Assembly: GCF_027409185.1 (NCBI RefSeq)
Contig: NC_084462.1
Coordinates: forward strand, 2,418,001 to 2,482,000
From: Cynocephalus volans
Lineage: Eukaryota; Chordata; Mammalia; Dermoptera; Cynocephalidae
Direction of reading: 5' to 3'
DNA: 64,000 nt
Made by a program: the position numbers and the translations under genes. This document shows, in pieces, positions 1 to 9,892 of this stretch (positions are counted from its first letter, which is position 1; the number at the start of each line of letters is the position of its first letter). The notes under the pieces were generated by a model. That model saw only the letters and a program-made list of their open reading frames with translations. It ran no database searches and was not told the DNA's origin.

Positions 1-250
1 GAGTAGGTACTCCACATGCAGAATAGCAGCGTCTGTTGCACAGAGCCTTACATACAGTAAACGCTCAATAAACATGGATGGAAGAAAGAAAGAAGTCTCA
101 GAGTGCTGAAGACACCTGTCCAAAGTCACATGGCCAGTTCAGGACTTAATCCCAAGATTCCGATTTTCAGGTCAGTCTCTACTACTCATTCATCCATTTA
201 TTTTACTAATTCAGCAAATACTTACTGGACATCTGTTGTGTCAACTACTG
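1..250. repeat. Ancient MIR/L2 remnants
   Basis: The stretch CTCAATAAACATGGATG near 65 and the core CCAAAGTCACATGGCCAG near 120 match the usual pattern of MIR and L2 3' ends. The end AATTCAGCAAATACTTACTGG resembles the start of another L2/MIR unit. No coding signal is visible. Confidence 0.45.
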
Positions 251-326
251 TATTCCCCCGAAAAAGCTTCTAGACAGTATAGCAAAAGAGCTAAAGACTA
301 GACTCCACCCTAGCGCAGGAGGGGCG

Positions 327-339
327 GTTGCCTGGTGAC
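327..339. promoter_or_regulatory. RFX X-box-like site
   Basis: GTTGCCTGGTGAC reads in reverse as GTCACC-A-GGCAAC, which fits the X-box rule of two half sites with a one-base spacer. RFX factors are the known binders. It lies at the left edge of the CpG island, on the side of the minus-strand gene. Confidence 0.4.
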
Positions 340-574
340 GGTGACTAGGCTTCAGCCACCCTTCACAGAAAACCAGTGATGACGTAGCTACCAAGACGGG
401 GCGTCTGTCAAACTCCCCACAAGCTCCGCCCGTCTCCGCCTTAGTCACACCCACCACCGAGAGCTGAAAGTGGCTTGGGACGCCGAAGGGCCGGCAGTGA
501 TCTCCCAGACCAGCAGCCGCTCTCATCCCGACACCCCCGTCCGCGGAGGCTCCGCCTCCCGAATAGAGTCGTGC

Positions 575-582
575 TGACGTCA
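575..582. promoter_or_regulatory. Perfect CRE (TGACGTCA)
   Basis: The full eight-base palindrome TGACGTCA is present inside the CpG island. CREB/ATF-family proteins bind this element. Its place upstream of both divergent exons suggests a shared promoter element. Confidence 0.5.
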
Positions 583-719
583 CAGGCACTACGACTGAGC
601 TGTGGCTAGGGGCCCACTGTTCCACCTCACCTTCCCCTCACTTCTGTACTTGAGGCGAGAGGTGGGGTCCCGGGTTTCTGCGGCCTGACCTCGGATCCTC
701 AGCAGGGACTGGGACTCAC

Positions 720-960
720 CTTCTCAGTTGCCCCGCGGAAACTTCCGCTGGAGCGCAAAGCGCTGCGCGCGCATCTTTGCCCAGAGGCCGGACTGCGCCC
801 GCGCAAGCGCTTCTGACTTCCTGACTGCCCCCAGACTGTGCCTACCTAGGAACTCCATTTCCCAGACGCCTTCGCGGTAAGAGGTTAACTCAGAACAGGG
901 GGAGGGATTCATACCCCACCGCCGCAGCCATCTGCCCTCTTTGGGACGCTTTTTGATTCG
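720..960 (-). other. Candidate non-coding first exon of the divergent gene (possibly VRK3)
   Basis: Read on the minus strand, the GC-rich segment ends with a perfect donor, GAAG|GTGAGT (exon end 720, GT at 719-718). No long open frame is needed, so it would be a 5'UTR exon. In human, VRK3 is head-to-head with ZNF473, so VRK3 is the natural candidate; that assignment is inferred from synteny only. The upstream limit is a guess. A second possible donor (GAAG|GTGAGG) lies near 629. Confidence 0.35.
851..870 (+). promoter_or_regulatory. ZNF143-like promoter motif
   Basis: AACTCCATTTCCCAGACGCC resembles the ACTACAATTCCCAGAATGC element bound by ZNF143/Staf in CpG promoters. Two further copies occur within 500 bases. 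Confidence 0.45.
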
Positions 961-1015
961 GCTGCGCATGTACTAATATGAAGCCAATCGAGATAAAGTA
1001 CAAGGCATCTCTCCA

Positions 1016-1023
1016 CCAATCAG
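1016..1023 (+). promoter_or_regulatory. NF-Y box CCAATCAG
   Basis: CCAATCAG matches the NF-Y core; another CCAAT lies at 984-988. The 32-base spacing is typical of paired NF-Y boxes in promoters. Confidence 0.45.
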
Positions 1024-1260
1024 AGGTCGCATTATCACTACTCTCACCTCAACTCAGCCCCTTACTACCGCACGTCCTCTCGGGAACACTAAATTCTTTC
1101 ACAACACGTTTACACGGCAACCCGCCGGTTGTCTCCTTCTGAAGTGGAAAAGCCTTCCAATCTCCAAGGAAAGGCAGGAGAAGGTTGATTAGGTGGTCTC
1201 TCAACAGGGTAAACGCTGGACTACAAAACCTTGATGCGACCCGGTCCTGACTCTTGTTTC

Positions 1261-1280
1261 TACTCTATTTCCCAGAGTGC
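1261..1280 (+). promoter_or_regulatory. ZNF143-like promoter motif
   Basis: TACTCTATTTCCCAGAGTGC carries the TTTCCCAGA core. An inverted copy, CTCTGGGAAATAGTCC, lies at 1343-1358, so two sites face each other just upstream of the ZNF473 first exon. Confidence 0.45.
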
Positions 1281-1410
1281 TCAGCGCAATCTCTAAGGAC
1301 GAAGAAGCAAGCGGATGTGGAAAGACAAATCGGTGCACAGCCCTCTGGGAAATAGTCCTGGCTCTGGCGCGGAGGATTCTGGGTGGGGCAGTCTGAGGAG
1401 AGGCACTCGG

Positions 1411-1509
1411 CACCGGAAGTTGCTGTGAAGAAGCGCGGGTGTGAAGAGTTGAGTCTCCTGCTCCCTCCGGCCTGGGGTCGCCGTTAACCCAGCGGACGGC
1501 AGTCTCGAG
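1411..1509 (+). other. ZNF473: ZNF473 non-coding exon 1 (approximate 5' end)
   Basis: An ETS-type site (ACCGGAAGT, 1412-1420) marks a likely initiator region. The segment ends with the donor GAG|GTACGG (GT at 1510). It contains no ATG leading into the known protein. The 5' limit is not visible in sequence; the 3' limit is set by the donor. The gene assignment rests on orientation and the coding exons downstream. Confidence 0.5.
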
Positions 1510-1799
1510 GTACGGAGATGGCGGGGTGGGTCCGTTGAGCGGCCTGGAGCCTTGGGGACTCGGTCCTTCCTGAGGGTTGACTGAATCCTAATGTGGCGAC
1601 TTCGGCAAATGGCGCGTCGCCTTGAGCGGTGGGTGTCTTGGTAGAGGCTTGAACCCTTGTTTTGTTGGCCAGGCTCTTACTAAAGTGGTTTATTCACCGG
1701 CAGTCCTGAGAGGAGTGATTCTGTTTTATTTCATTTTTTCTGAGGAAACAGGCCGAAGGTGGGAGGTAGGTTACCTGAAGTGGGCAGATCTGCAAATGG

Positions 1800-2315
1800 A
1801 AGTTTTTAACATTTATTTGAGAGCTTTTTGTGTGCCAGGCGCCGTGCTGTTCTCGCATTTTCTCTTCTAACCTCTACAGCAGCACTGAGACATATGTGCA
1901 GGTTCTCGGGCTTCTCAGATGCCCTTGGCACTGGGATAATCTCAGGAATCAAGATTTTTTAGATTTTGAAAAGTTGGTAGGGTGCATGTTATATAATTAA
2001 GCAACACCCCAGCGGAATCTGGGGCAATTCTTGGGCATCAAATGTTTCTGCAGGGAAGGGTGTGAATTTTCACATTGATAGGCATAAAGACTATATTTCC
2101 TGTGGCAATTCAGGTTAAATTTTGTTGTCAGTTTATGCGTGAAGTTCTGCTTTTCAGAGCCTTTTGGTTTGGGGAATCGTAGATAAGGAACTGTGGATTT
2201 GTTGTATTCACTCCATTGTGTATGCATGGAAACTAAGGCTCAGAGAAAGTAAATGATCTGCCTATGGTCCCACACTAAGAACTTGCAGGACTCCGGCCTA
2301 CGATTTTTCAGTCCA
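1800..2315. repeat. MIR-like remnants
   Basis: TTTTTGTGTGCCAGGCGCC near 1,826 and the later ACTAAGGCTCAGAGAAAGT near 2,233 are the two conserved parts of MIR elements. The middle is less clear. Bases 2,316-3,080 hold AT-rich, unassigned intron sequence. Confidence 0.45.
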
Positions 2316-3079
2316 TAGTTGTTTGGCTTAAGCCTGGATGATCTCGAGTTTCACCTCAGGGCCCCGATTTTTTCTCTCCTGAGGCAGAGAGTACGTGAGA
2401 TGTGGACAGAATGTGATTTGGAAACTGTAGACAGAAGTCTCAAAACTCAGATGTCAGTGAGGGCTGCAGATACAGTAAATGAGAGAACCTGCCCTGGTGA
2501 GGGTTGTGGGGCATAGGGGGGCACTTGCCCCATCTAAAGGGGTGGGGGGAGGTTTAAATGGTCTCTAATGAACTAGCTTTGTGGAAATGCAGACCCAGGG
2601 TTGCCAAATCCTAGGATTTTTCAGAAGTGGGATATGTAATTTTTAGGTGGGATTTCCAATTTTCAACTTTGGGACTACTTAAAGAATTTTCTTTCGTAGC
2701 ATCTCATCTGCCAACATTGTGTGGGCCAAATAAAATATCTTTTGACCGAATTATACTTACCAGTTGAGGCTTAACCGCTGTATGTGAGGAAACTCATTGT
2801 TAAGTAAATGTTATCTATTATAGGTTTACCACATTCTCTTATCTGCAGTCACAAAATCTAGAAAGCTCTGAAAATCAAATATATTTTTCACGAATTTGGT
2901 ATCCATACCTGACCTGAACTGCTGTGGGGTATTTACAACCTCTAATTATCCTACTTAGAAGCATTAAAGTGTTGGATTACGAAATGCTGCCTGCCCACAC
3001 CACACTGGGATTTCGTTTTTTATATATATTTTTTCTTCACAGTGGGATTTTAACAAAATATGCTGTATTCATATTTTAA

Positions 3080-3375
3080 CGAAATAGGCCCTCCTTATCT
3101 GAGGGTTCTGCATTGAAAATATTCAAAAAAATAAAAAATAATACAACAGTAAAAAGTAAGACAAATAAAAAAACTGTAGTGTAACAACCTTTACATAGCA
3201 TTTATGTTGTATTAGGTATTAAAAGTAATCTAGAGATGATTTAATGAGTACAGGAGGATGTGCATAGGTTATATAAAAACTATGCCATTTTATATGAGAG
3301 ACTTGAGCATTCGTGGATTTTGCTGTGGGGTGGGGGGTCCTGGAACCAATCCCCTGCAGATAACAGGGAAGAATT
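3080..3375 (-). mobile_element. Tigger/MER2-type DNA transposon remnant
   Basis: The segment starts with a degraded end (GGCCCTCCTTATCTGAGGG) and ends with GGAACCAATCCCCTGCAGAT. Between them lies AGTAATCTAGAGATGATTTA, a hallmark of the MER2/Tigger family. No transposase frame remains. Strand is uncertain. Confidence 0.6.
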
Positions 3376-3839
3376 TGTGGACCTGTGTCATTGTTAAGTC
3401 ATATTGCTGCTTTGCCATGGAGAGTGACTTTCAGCACTACATAGATGCATGCTACTTGGAAAATATACAATGAATACAAATGTGTAAAATACCCAGTGAT
3501 GCAATGTTTTGCATATTATGGGTCAGGAAAATAACTCAGTGGGCAGTGACCATAATTTGTTCTTAGTGAAGTAGAATACAAGAGACTAGAAAAAAAAAAA
3601 AAACCACCTTGGTAATCCTACATTGTAAATATTGCTTCATGAAGCTTTTGCTTAGTTACACATGTGTGAGTAGTCGTGATATATATTGTCTTTGTTACTG
3701 TGGGCAAAAGAAAAAAAAAAAAGAAGTTGGGGAAATATTGCTGTTGTAGAAATAGCAACAGTTTTGAAGGTCGACTCACCTGGACTCAAATCCTGGAGAT
3801 GATAAACAGAAATCCCAGGCGCATTGTCCCATTGGTAGA

Positions 3840-3965
3840 AAGACACATTTATTCTGTCAACAAATATCTTAAAAGCACGTACTGTACACCAGGCACTGTG
3901 CTGGTGCTAAGACACAGCAGTGAGCAAGAGGAAGGCCCCACTGGTAAGGTAGTCCATCACCAAAT
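3840..3965 (+). repeat. L2/MIR-class remnant
   Basis: CACCAGGCACTGTGCTGG followed by ACACAGCAGTGAGCAAGAGG is the common ancient motif seen in six or more other places in this window. It lies just upstream of the first coding exon of ZNF473. Confidence 0.5.
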
Positions 3966-4291
3966 CTCCCAAGCGTGTATTTACTGACTGCATTAAGTGC
4001 TAACAATGGTTATGAAGTTGCTTTGAAGGTTCTGAAGCACAATGGAAATGTGGGGCTGGGGTGGTTTCAGTAAATATATTGTCCTTATGATTCCTACAGG
4101 GAGACTCACGTTGGGACTCGTCTTCCTACTTCTGGACATTTCAGAGGCTCAGCCAGCACGGACATTGAGTCAACCATAGGCGGAAAGGAGACTTTCTTAC
4201 ACCTCCCTTGTCCTTCCCACAGCCCTTTCAGCCAGGAACATGGAGGGGAAGGAGGAGGAGCTTAAAAGAGGACAGTAGGCCCCACTTGGCT

Positions 4292-4300
4292 ATGACTGAG
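4292..4300 (+). CDS. ZNF473: ZNF473 first coding exon (three codons)
   Basis: ATG-ACT-GAG is followed directly by a strong donor, GAG|GTGAGTTGAG (GT at 4301). Spliced to 13633 it gives M-T-E-E-F-V-A-L-K-D-V, matching the start of human ZNF473 as I recall it (MAEEFV). The exon's 5' border is either 4100 (after TTCCTACAG) or 4223 (after CTTCCCACAG). An upstream ATG opens a 12-codon uORF at 4240-4278, ending 13 bases before the start codon. The start is chosen by homology and by the donor position. Confidence 0.72.
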
Positions 4301-4349
4301 GTGAGTTGAGGGTCCCTCCATCTTCACCAATCATCCCCAAAGGAAAGCT

Positions 4350-5990
4350 GGTCTTCCTTTTTTATTTTTAATGGAACATAATTGATACATATCTGTGGGG
4401 TACAGCATTTAATATCAATACCTGTGTGCGATATGTGATGCTCAAATCAGGATAATTAGTGTATTCAACATTACACAATGTAATCATTCTTTTGTGGCCC
4501 TTTAATAATTTCTTGCTAACCCCTGCTGCTCCTCCCTCTTTTCAACCTCTGGTGGCCTCAGTTTTGTTCTCTCCTTTTGAAAGTTCAATGAATTATTGTG
4601 ATTGTTGTTAGTTTCTTTTTTTTTCTTCTTTCCTTTCTATATTTGTCTATTTAGCTCCCATTAATGAGTGAGGACGTGAAGTATTTCTCTTTCTGTGCCT
4701 GGCTTATTTCACTTAACATAATTTTCTCTAAGTTCATCCATGTTGCTGCGAATGGCAGAATTTCATTCTTTTTTTTTATGGCAGAATAGTATTGATCTTG
4801 GTTACCTTTTCCCATTTCATTGTGTCGTCTGAGTCTTCTTGTATCTCATTGAGTTTCCTTAAGATTGCTGCTCAGAATTCTTTTTCAGTCATTTCAAGGG
4901 CTTCCTGCTCTATGGGGTCTGATACTTGAAAATTATTGTAGTCCTTTGGTGGTTCATATTTTCTTTTTTGCATTTCTAATATTTCTATGGTGATGTCTGG
5001 TCATCTGGTAGAGCAGTTGCTACTTCTTTTACTCTGGCATGGGCTTTGGAGGAGAGAGACTTTCTCCTATAGATGTGTTTTATATTGACCATTGAGTAGG
5101 GTGTTTTAGTATTGTTTCCAGGTAGTTGCATAGTGTAGTCTCTATGTGAATACTTTGGCCATATTCAGTGTCAAGGGTTGTGTGTTAGTGCTTCCATGGC
5201 CTAGGCTCTGGAGCACTTAGTGATTTCTTGCCAAGATTAGTGACACGGTGTTGGGTTGTCAAGGATGTGGGCAAGTTCTTGAGTTCTTGGGAGAAGTGCC
5301 TGGGTGCCTGTTGCTCTTTGGCTTGGTGGGTGACCCTGGGTGGGCTTGTTGGCACCCCAGATAATATCTCATGACCCTGATGGGTGAACAGAGGTATACT
5401 GAAACTCCTCAGTTTGAATGGGCAACCCTGTACGGGGTTTCTCTTTCCTCTTTTCTACAGGCATAGGTTCTTCCTGGGTCCTTGCTTCCCCCAGTTAGGA
5501 GATGGGTTGGTGGTGGTTGGAAATTTTCTTCCTTTCTATTTGGCTATCCTCAGTTTCTGCACTTTCCAGGAGTTCTGCATGTGTCTCTCCCCAGATCCAG
5601 GCAGTCTTGTGGGATGCACACGTACCTCCCACCCCCAGAGGGCTACTGCGGCAGGTGGGAGTGGGGGTGGTGGCGGCATAATTTCCCCTGTGGTTTGGGT
5701 CACTGGGTCACAGGTATCGCTCGCTCACCTCTTTCCCCAGTCTCTGCTGGTGATCCTCCTTGTGTCAATGCAGTTCAGTCATTGGTGGGCCACCTGCACA
5801 ACAGTGGTGGCTGATGTGGCAGTAGGCTGCTCTTGTGGTGGTGGTGTCTGTGGCAATGGTGGGCCACTCTCATGACAGTGCCTGTGCTACTACTGTCTGT
5901 TGGTGGGAGCTGCCCTCGGCCTCTGAAGGTCCCCACACTCCTGTCAGCTGTTGGCAGGTGCTGCCCTCAGCCTTTGTTCTAAGCTTGCTA
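4350..5990 (-). mobile_element. LINE-1 with a large internal deletion
   Basis: Bases 4,350-4,795 match the reverse of an L1 3' end and the ORF2 C-terminus. The part AGCTCCCATTAATGAGTGAGG aligns with 36,962 onward in the longer L1 of this window. At about 4,800 the match jumps to the ORF1 5' part: TTGTATCTCATTGAGTTTCC near 4,840 matches the segment near 41,970. The rest resembles an L1 5'UTR. About 5 kb of ORF2 and ORF1 is missing. All frames are broken. Confidence 0.6.
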
Positions 5991-6029
5991 TCCCATGTGG
6001 CTTCCAAGCTATTTTTGAAAAGTAAAGAT

Positions 6030-7080
6030 CACTTGGGAGCCACCGTGCTGTTGTTGTCATGCTCAGTATCTTTCAGGAATCTCTATTCCTTACAGGATAA
6101 AATCCAAGTTTCACAGTCTGTTCCTGCATGATGTGGGTTCTTCCCACCTCTCTGAAATCTTTTGCCATTTCCTCAGACAACCAATGCTCCCTTTTGGCTT
6201 TGTGGTAAAATGTTACATTGTACTTTCTCACTTCCGGGCCTTTGTTCAGCTGTGCCCTCTGCTAGAATACCCTGCCCCCCTTTTCTGTCTTGTAATGTCT
6301 TATACAGCCTCAAGACCCAGCTCAGTCCCCCAGCCTTCCCTAGGCAGAGTCAGCTCTTCCCCTCTCTGGCCTCCCATAGCACCCCCTGCTACCTCCACTG
6401 TATCACAAACCCTCCTAGTTATGGTTTTCCCTGCTTATGTCTGTCAGCCCTACCGGACTAGATGCTCCTTGGGAAGAATCGCTAATTGTGATTCATCTCT
6501 GGGTTCCCAAGGCCCAGCACAGGCTCAGCACACAGGAAGCCTCATGAGGTATTTATTGAATGAATGAATGCATGAAAACATTTCTCTACCTGGTAAATAT
6601 CTACTCATTCTTAATGATCCAACTTGAATGTCCTCCCCTCCAGGAAGCTTTCCCTGACCTTCTCTGGCTTACACAGCCTCTGATGCCTCCCTCTGTCACA
6701 GCCCTACCTCCTCATGCTCACTATTGGCCTCCTTGATGTCTCTCCATCAAACTGTGAGCTCTTTGAGGTCAGGGACTAGGTCTGACACATGTCTGTGTCC
6801 CCAGCACCCACAATGTGGTTTGGTGCACAGGGGAAATGATTGTTGAATGCATGCTCTGACTTTGTCACTCTCCTGTATAAAACCCTTCCATGGCTCCCCA
6901 GTATTCCAGGGATCAAGTCCATGCTCCTGTCTTCCCACCGCCTCCACCACTGTGACCAGGGGCTCTGTCCAGCATAGTCTGGTAGTCTGAGGAAAGGAAG
7001 CCCCTCAAGGCCCTCTGTGGTCTGGCTTCTGCCAAAGAAACCTCTTTGTCTCATCCTTCCTGACAGAGTATAGACAATAA
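6030..7080 (+). mobile_element. L2 LINE remnants, two or three 3' fragments
   Basis: GCTAGAATACCCTGCCC, then AGCACAGGCTCAGCACACAGG, and the end TATTTATTGAATGAATGAATG are the ordered 3' landmarks of L2. A second set follows at 6,590-6,850 (AACTGTGAGCTCTTTGAGG), and a third piece (AACCCTTCCATGGCTCCCCAG) at 6,890. The reading frames here are not genes. Confidence 0.65.
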
Positions 7081-7084
7081 CAAT

Positions 7085-7240
7085 TTCAACTATAAGTAAC
7101 AAACCCTGCTCAAACTGGCTTAAACAGTCAGGAGACTATGTAGATCACATAACCGAAAGTCCAGAGTTGGGGCTGGTTTGATCTGCCAGTGTGATCAGGA
7201 CTCTTTATCATCTCTATCTGTCAGCCCCACTTAGTTTTAT
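7085..7240 (+). repeat. Unresolved ancient repeat, also present at 45.7 kb
   Basis: ACTATAAGTAACAAACCCTG, then TCAAACTGGCTTAAACAGTC, resembles the segment at 45,740-45,800 (GCTGCAAGTAACACTC). I recognise it as a common mammalian repeat but cannot name the family. Confidence 0.35.
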
Positions 7241-7242
7241 TT

Positions 7243-8664
7243 ATTTATTTATTTTTTATTTTAAGAAAATGTAATTTTATTAATATTATTTTTTTACATT
7301 CGACGATGTTGTTGCAGAGCAGTTGGGAGGGAGGGGAAGGGGAAAGAAATGGGATGGAGGAAGGAAGAGGGGTGGGATTGATGTCTGTGGCATCCCCCTC
7401 ATTCCCATAGGGGAGACCAGGGGACTTCCAGCAGTGGCTTGGTCATTGCCGGGCTGGGTGCAGATGTCAGGGGGGTGTGGCAAAAGCCCTTGCCCCCACA
7501 ACCCCAGCTTGAGAGGCTGGGGCGCTTCCTGCAGCGGCTCAGCTGGTTGCGTGTGTCGGGCGTGGCTAAGGCCCTTGTCCCCCACCGTCCCCCACCCTTG
7601 GGACTGGTTGCGGGTGTTCAGGGGCATTGCTGAAGCCCCTGGCCCTCCCCCCTTTCTGGCTTGGTAGACCAGGGGACTTTCAGTCCTTCTAGGTGTTATA
7701 GGTTTTCTTTAATGAAATGAGACCTTTACTAGTTAATATCAAACTCTGTCTCTAGTTGTGGGTACTTTGTTTTTCTTTCAGTTCTGTGTTGGATTATTTG
7801 CTGTTCCCACCATTTAAACTCTGCACTGGAACTAATTTGTTGTCCTTTGCTTACTTCTAAAATTGGGGAACTTCCTGTGGGACCAGTACTTGAGTTGTGT
7901 GGTTTAGCTAAATTGCTGCTTTGCTGCTGATTCTCTAGGGAAGGCTTTCTGTGCAGCTCAGGTTTTAATGGCTGACTTTATAGGTACTTCTGGGTCTAGT
8001 GAAATCCAGCATACCTGGGCTGTGTAGAAACTCGGTTTGGGCCTGAGTCTTTTCATCGAACTGCACCCCATGCAATTCTATATTCCTGACCAGTCTTCTC
8101 TGAGTGGTCTGACGCTGATTGAGGTGCAGATCAGCTGTCCTTTCTGTGTCCCAGTGTTCCTCCGGTGGTCCCATCTCCACCATTGCCCATGCTCCAAGCA
8201 CTTCCCATGGGATGGGCTGTGTGCAGGTCCCTTGTGATGACTCACTGGCCTCTGAGTGGCTCCTTTTTTTCAGTTGTTGTGACTCTGACTCCTTGCTCCT
8301 ATGTGGGTTCATGGGAACCCTATCAGTGGTCTTGCTGGCCTGGGGGCCACCAAGGCCCTCTTCTTCTGTGCTGCATCCAAGCAACTTCATCTGAAGGGCA
8401 CAGCTGCAGCTTTTGCCAGCTACAGCTCCATGCATTCAGCAGCTCCAGCCTGGAAGTGACTGGGGCTCAAAATGGTCCGAGTGGTTTTTTCTTTCTCTCA
8501 TCATGGTTTCTCCCACCTTCATGCACTCTGTAGGTCTCTCCTCCTCTTTTCCTGAGCTCTAGTGGCCCTAGCTTGGCTGTCATTGATTTTTTACAGTTGT
8601 AAGTTGGTTGATTTGTGGGAGAAAGTGATGCTGGGGACCGTCTCTTCTGCCATCTTGACCGGAA
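7243..8664 (-). mobile_element. L1-derived segment with 5' end at about 8,664
   Basis: Read on the minus strand, the right edge begins CTTCCGGTCAAGATGGCAG, the usual first bases of old L1 5'UTRs. The left edge is an A-rich tail, (TTTA)n on the plus strand at 7,243-7,270. Only UTR-like sequence lies between, so ORF1 and ORF2 are absent. The G-rich part at 7,320-7,460 could be a separate element. Reading frames here (for example 7,965-8,435) have no recognisable domain. Confidence 0.5.
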
Positions 8665-8871
8665 GTCCCCACTTAGTTTTGGCTCCATTTTTGATGTGCT
8701 TCTTCCCTTGTCCTAAAACAGCTGCCAAGACTGTGTTTCATTGCCTCATTTTTCAAATATTTATTATGTGCCTACTGTGTGCGGCTTTGTTCTGGGTGCT
8801 GGATCTACTCTAGAGAACCAATGAATGTGGTCCCTGCCCTCATTAAACTCACACATTATTGGGAGGTAACA

Positions 8872-9345
8872 CTGTATTAATTTGCTAGGGCTGCTATAAC
8901 AAAGTACCACAAACTGAGTGGCTTATACAAAAGAAAGTGATTGTCTCACGGTTCTGGTGGCCAGAAGTCTGAGATCAGGGTTCTTTCTGAGGGCTGTGAG
9001 GGAGAATCTGTTCTGTGCCTCTCCCCTAGTTTCTGGTGGCTTGCTGGCGATCTTTGGCATTCCTTGGCTTGCAGAAGCATCACTCTGATCTCTGCCTTTG
9101 CCTTCACACAGTGTTCTCCCTCTATCTTTACATTGTCTTCCCCCACCATAGTCAGTCTCTTTGTCTTAGTTTCCCCTTTTCATAAGGACATTAGTCATAT
9201 TGGAATAGGGCACACTCTAATGACCTCCTCTTAACTTGATTCCCTCTGTAAAGAACCTGTTTCCAAGTAATGGCACATCCTGAGGTATTGAGGCTTAGGA
9301 CTTTGTCATATCTCTTTGGAGGGTTACAGTTCAACCCATAGAAGA
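8872..9345 (-). mobile_element. MLT1-type MaLR LTR
   Basis: It begins TTAATTTGCTAGGGCTGC-TATAACAAAGTACC and ends with GGGTTACAGTTCAACCCATA. These are the reversed ends of MLT1 LTRs (ERVL-MaLR), and the middle landmarks (CATAAGGACATTAGTCATAT) are in order. Confidence 0.7.
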
Positions 9346-9355
9346 CAATAAAATA

Positions 9356-9436
9356 CAAGGGGTCTTCAAAAAGTTCATAGACACATTTGTATTATCTTTT
9401 AATTCTATTTTTCCATGATCTTTTTGAAGACCCTCA
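9356..9436. mobile_element. Mariner-type MITE, 81 bp
   Basis: The ends are inverted repeats (GGGTCTTCAAAAAGTTCAT and ATGATCTTTTTGAAGACCC). The element is flanked by TA on both sides (9354-9355 and 9437-9438). Length is 81 bp, exactly that of the copy at 10295-10375. It has no coding capacity; a mariner transposase supplied elsewhere would have moved it. Confidence 0.65.
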
Positions 9437-9892
9437 TACGTAAGTTAATCACATAGAGTGCAGGCAGAATTAAGAACTATGGAGAAAATAAAGCAGGGAA
9501 GGGGATAGGGAGGGTTAGGGTTGGTTTACTATTTTATACAGAGGGGTTGGAGAAGGCCTCATGGAGAAGAGGTGTTTAAGCAGAGAACTGAGGGAGAGGA
9601 TGTGGGACTCTGAGGTGGGAGAAGGGCAGGTATGTTTGGGGAACAGCAAGGAAGATAGTGTGGCTGGAGCAGAGTGGATGAGTGGGGGAGGAGGTGAGGT
9701 CTGAGGGGTAGTTAGGGCCAGATCTTTATGGACTTGTAGACCACTGTATGGACTCTGTCTTTAAATCTGAGTGAGATGGGGCCATGGAAGGTTCAGAGCA
9801 AAGGCGGGACAGAACCTGCTGTAGATAGAAACAGGATCCACCCCCCAGCTTGTCTGCCCAGCTCCTGCTTAACATCACTGAGTGGATGTCTG

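Larger units (their letters stand above)
280..1600. promoter_or_regulatory. CpG-island promoter, probably bidirectional
   Basis: CpG dinucleotides are dense from about 300 to 830 and again from about 1,410 to 1,600, unlike the flanks. Many promoter-type motifs lie inside: a CRE (575-582), an RFX X-box-like site (327-339), three ZNF143-like sites (851-870, 1261-1280, 1343-1358), CCAAT boxes (984-988, 1016-1020) and an ETS site (1412-1420). A plus-strand exon with donor at 1,510 and a minus-strand exon with donor at 719 diverge from the island. This fits the head-to-head VRK3/ZNF473 arrangement known in human. Bidirectionality is inferred; no TATA box is obvious. Confidence 0.7.
8745..9830 (+). 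repeat. L2-like ancient repeat split by an MLT1 LTR and a MITE
   Basis: The left part (8,745-8,871: TTTATTATGTGCCTACTGTG ... CCTGCCCTCATTAAACTC) continues after 9,437 with AATAAAGCAGGGAAGGGGATAG and GTGTGGCTGGAGCAGAGTG. The same order is seen unbroken in other copies of this family (55.6-56.4 kb). The gap is filled by the MLT1 at 8,872-9,345 and the MITE at 9,356-9,436. The family name is uncertain. Confidence 0.45.

Noticed and set aside
5384-5875. 163-codon plus-strand frame
   Set aside because: Lies antisense in L1 5'UTR-like sequence; no domain.
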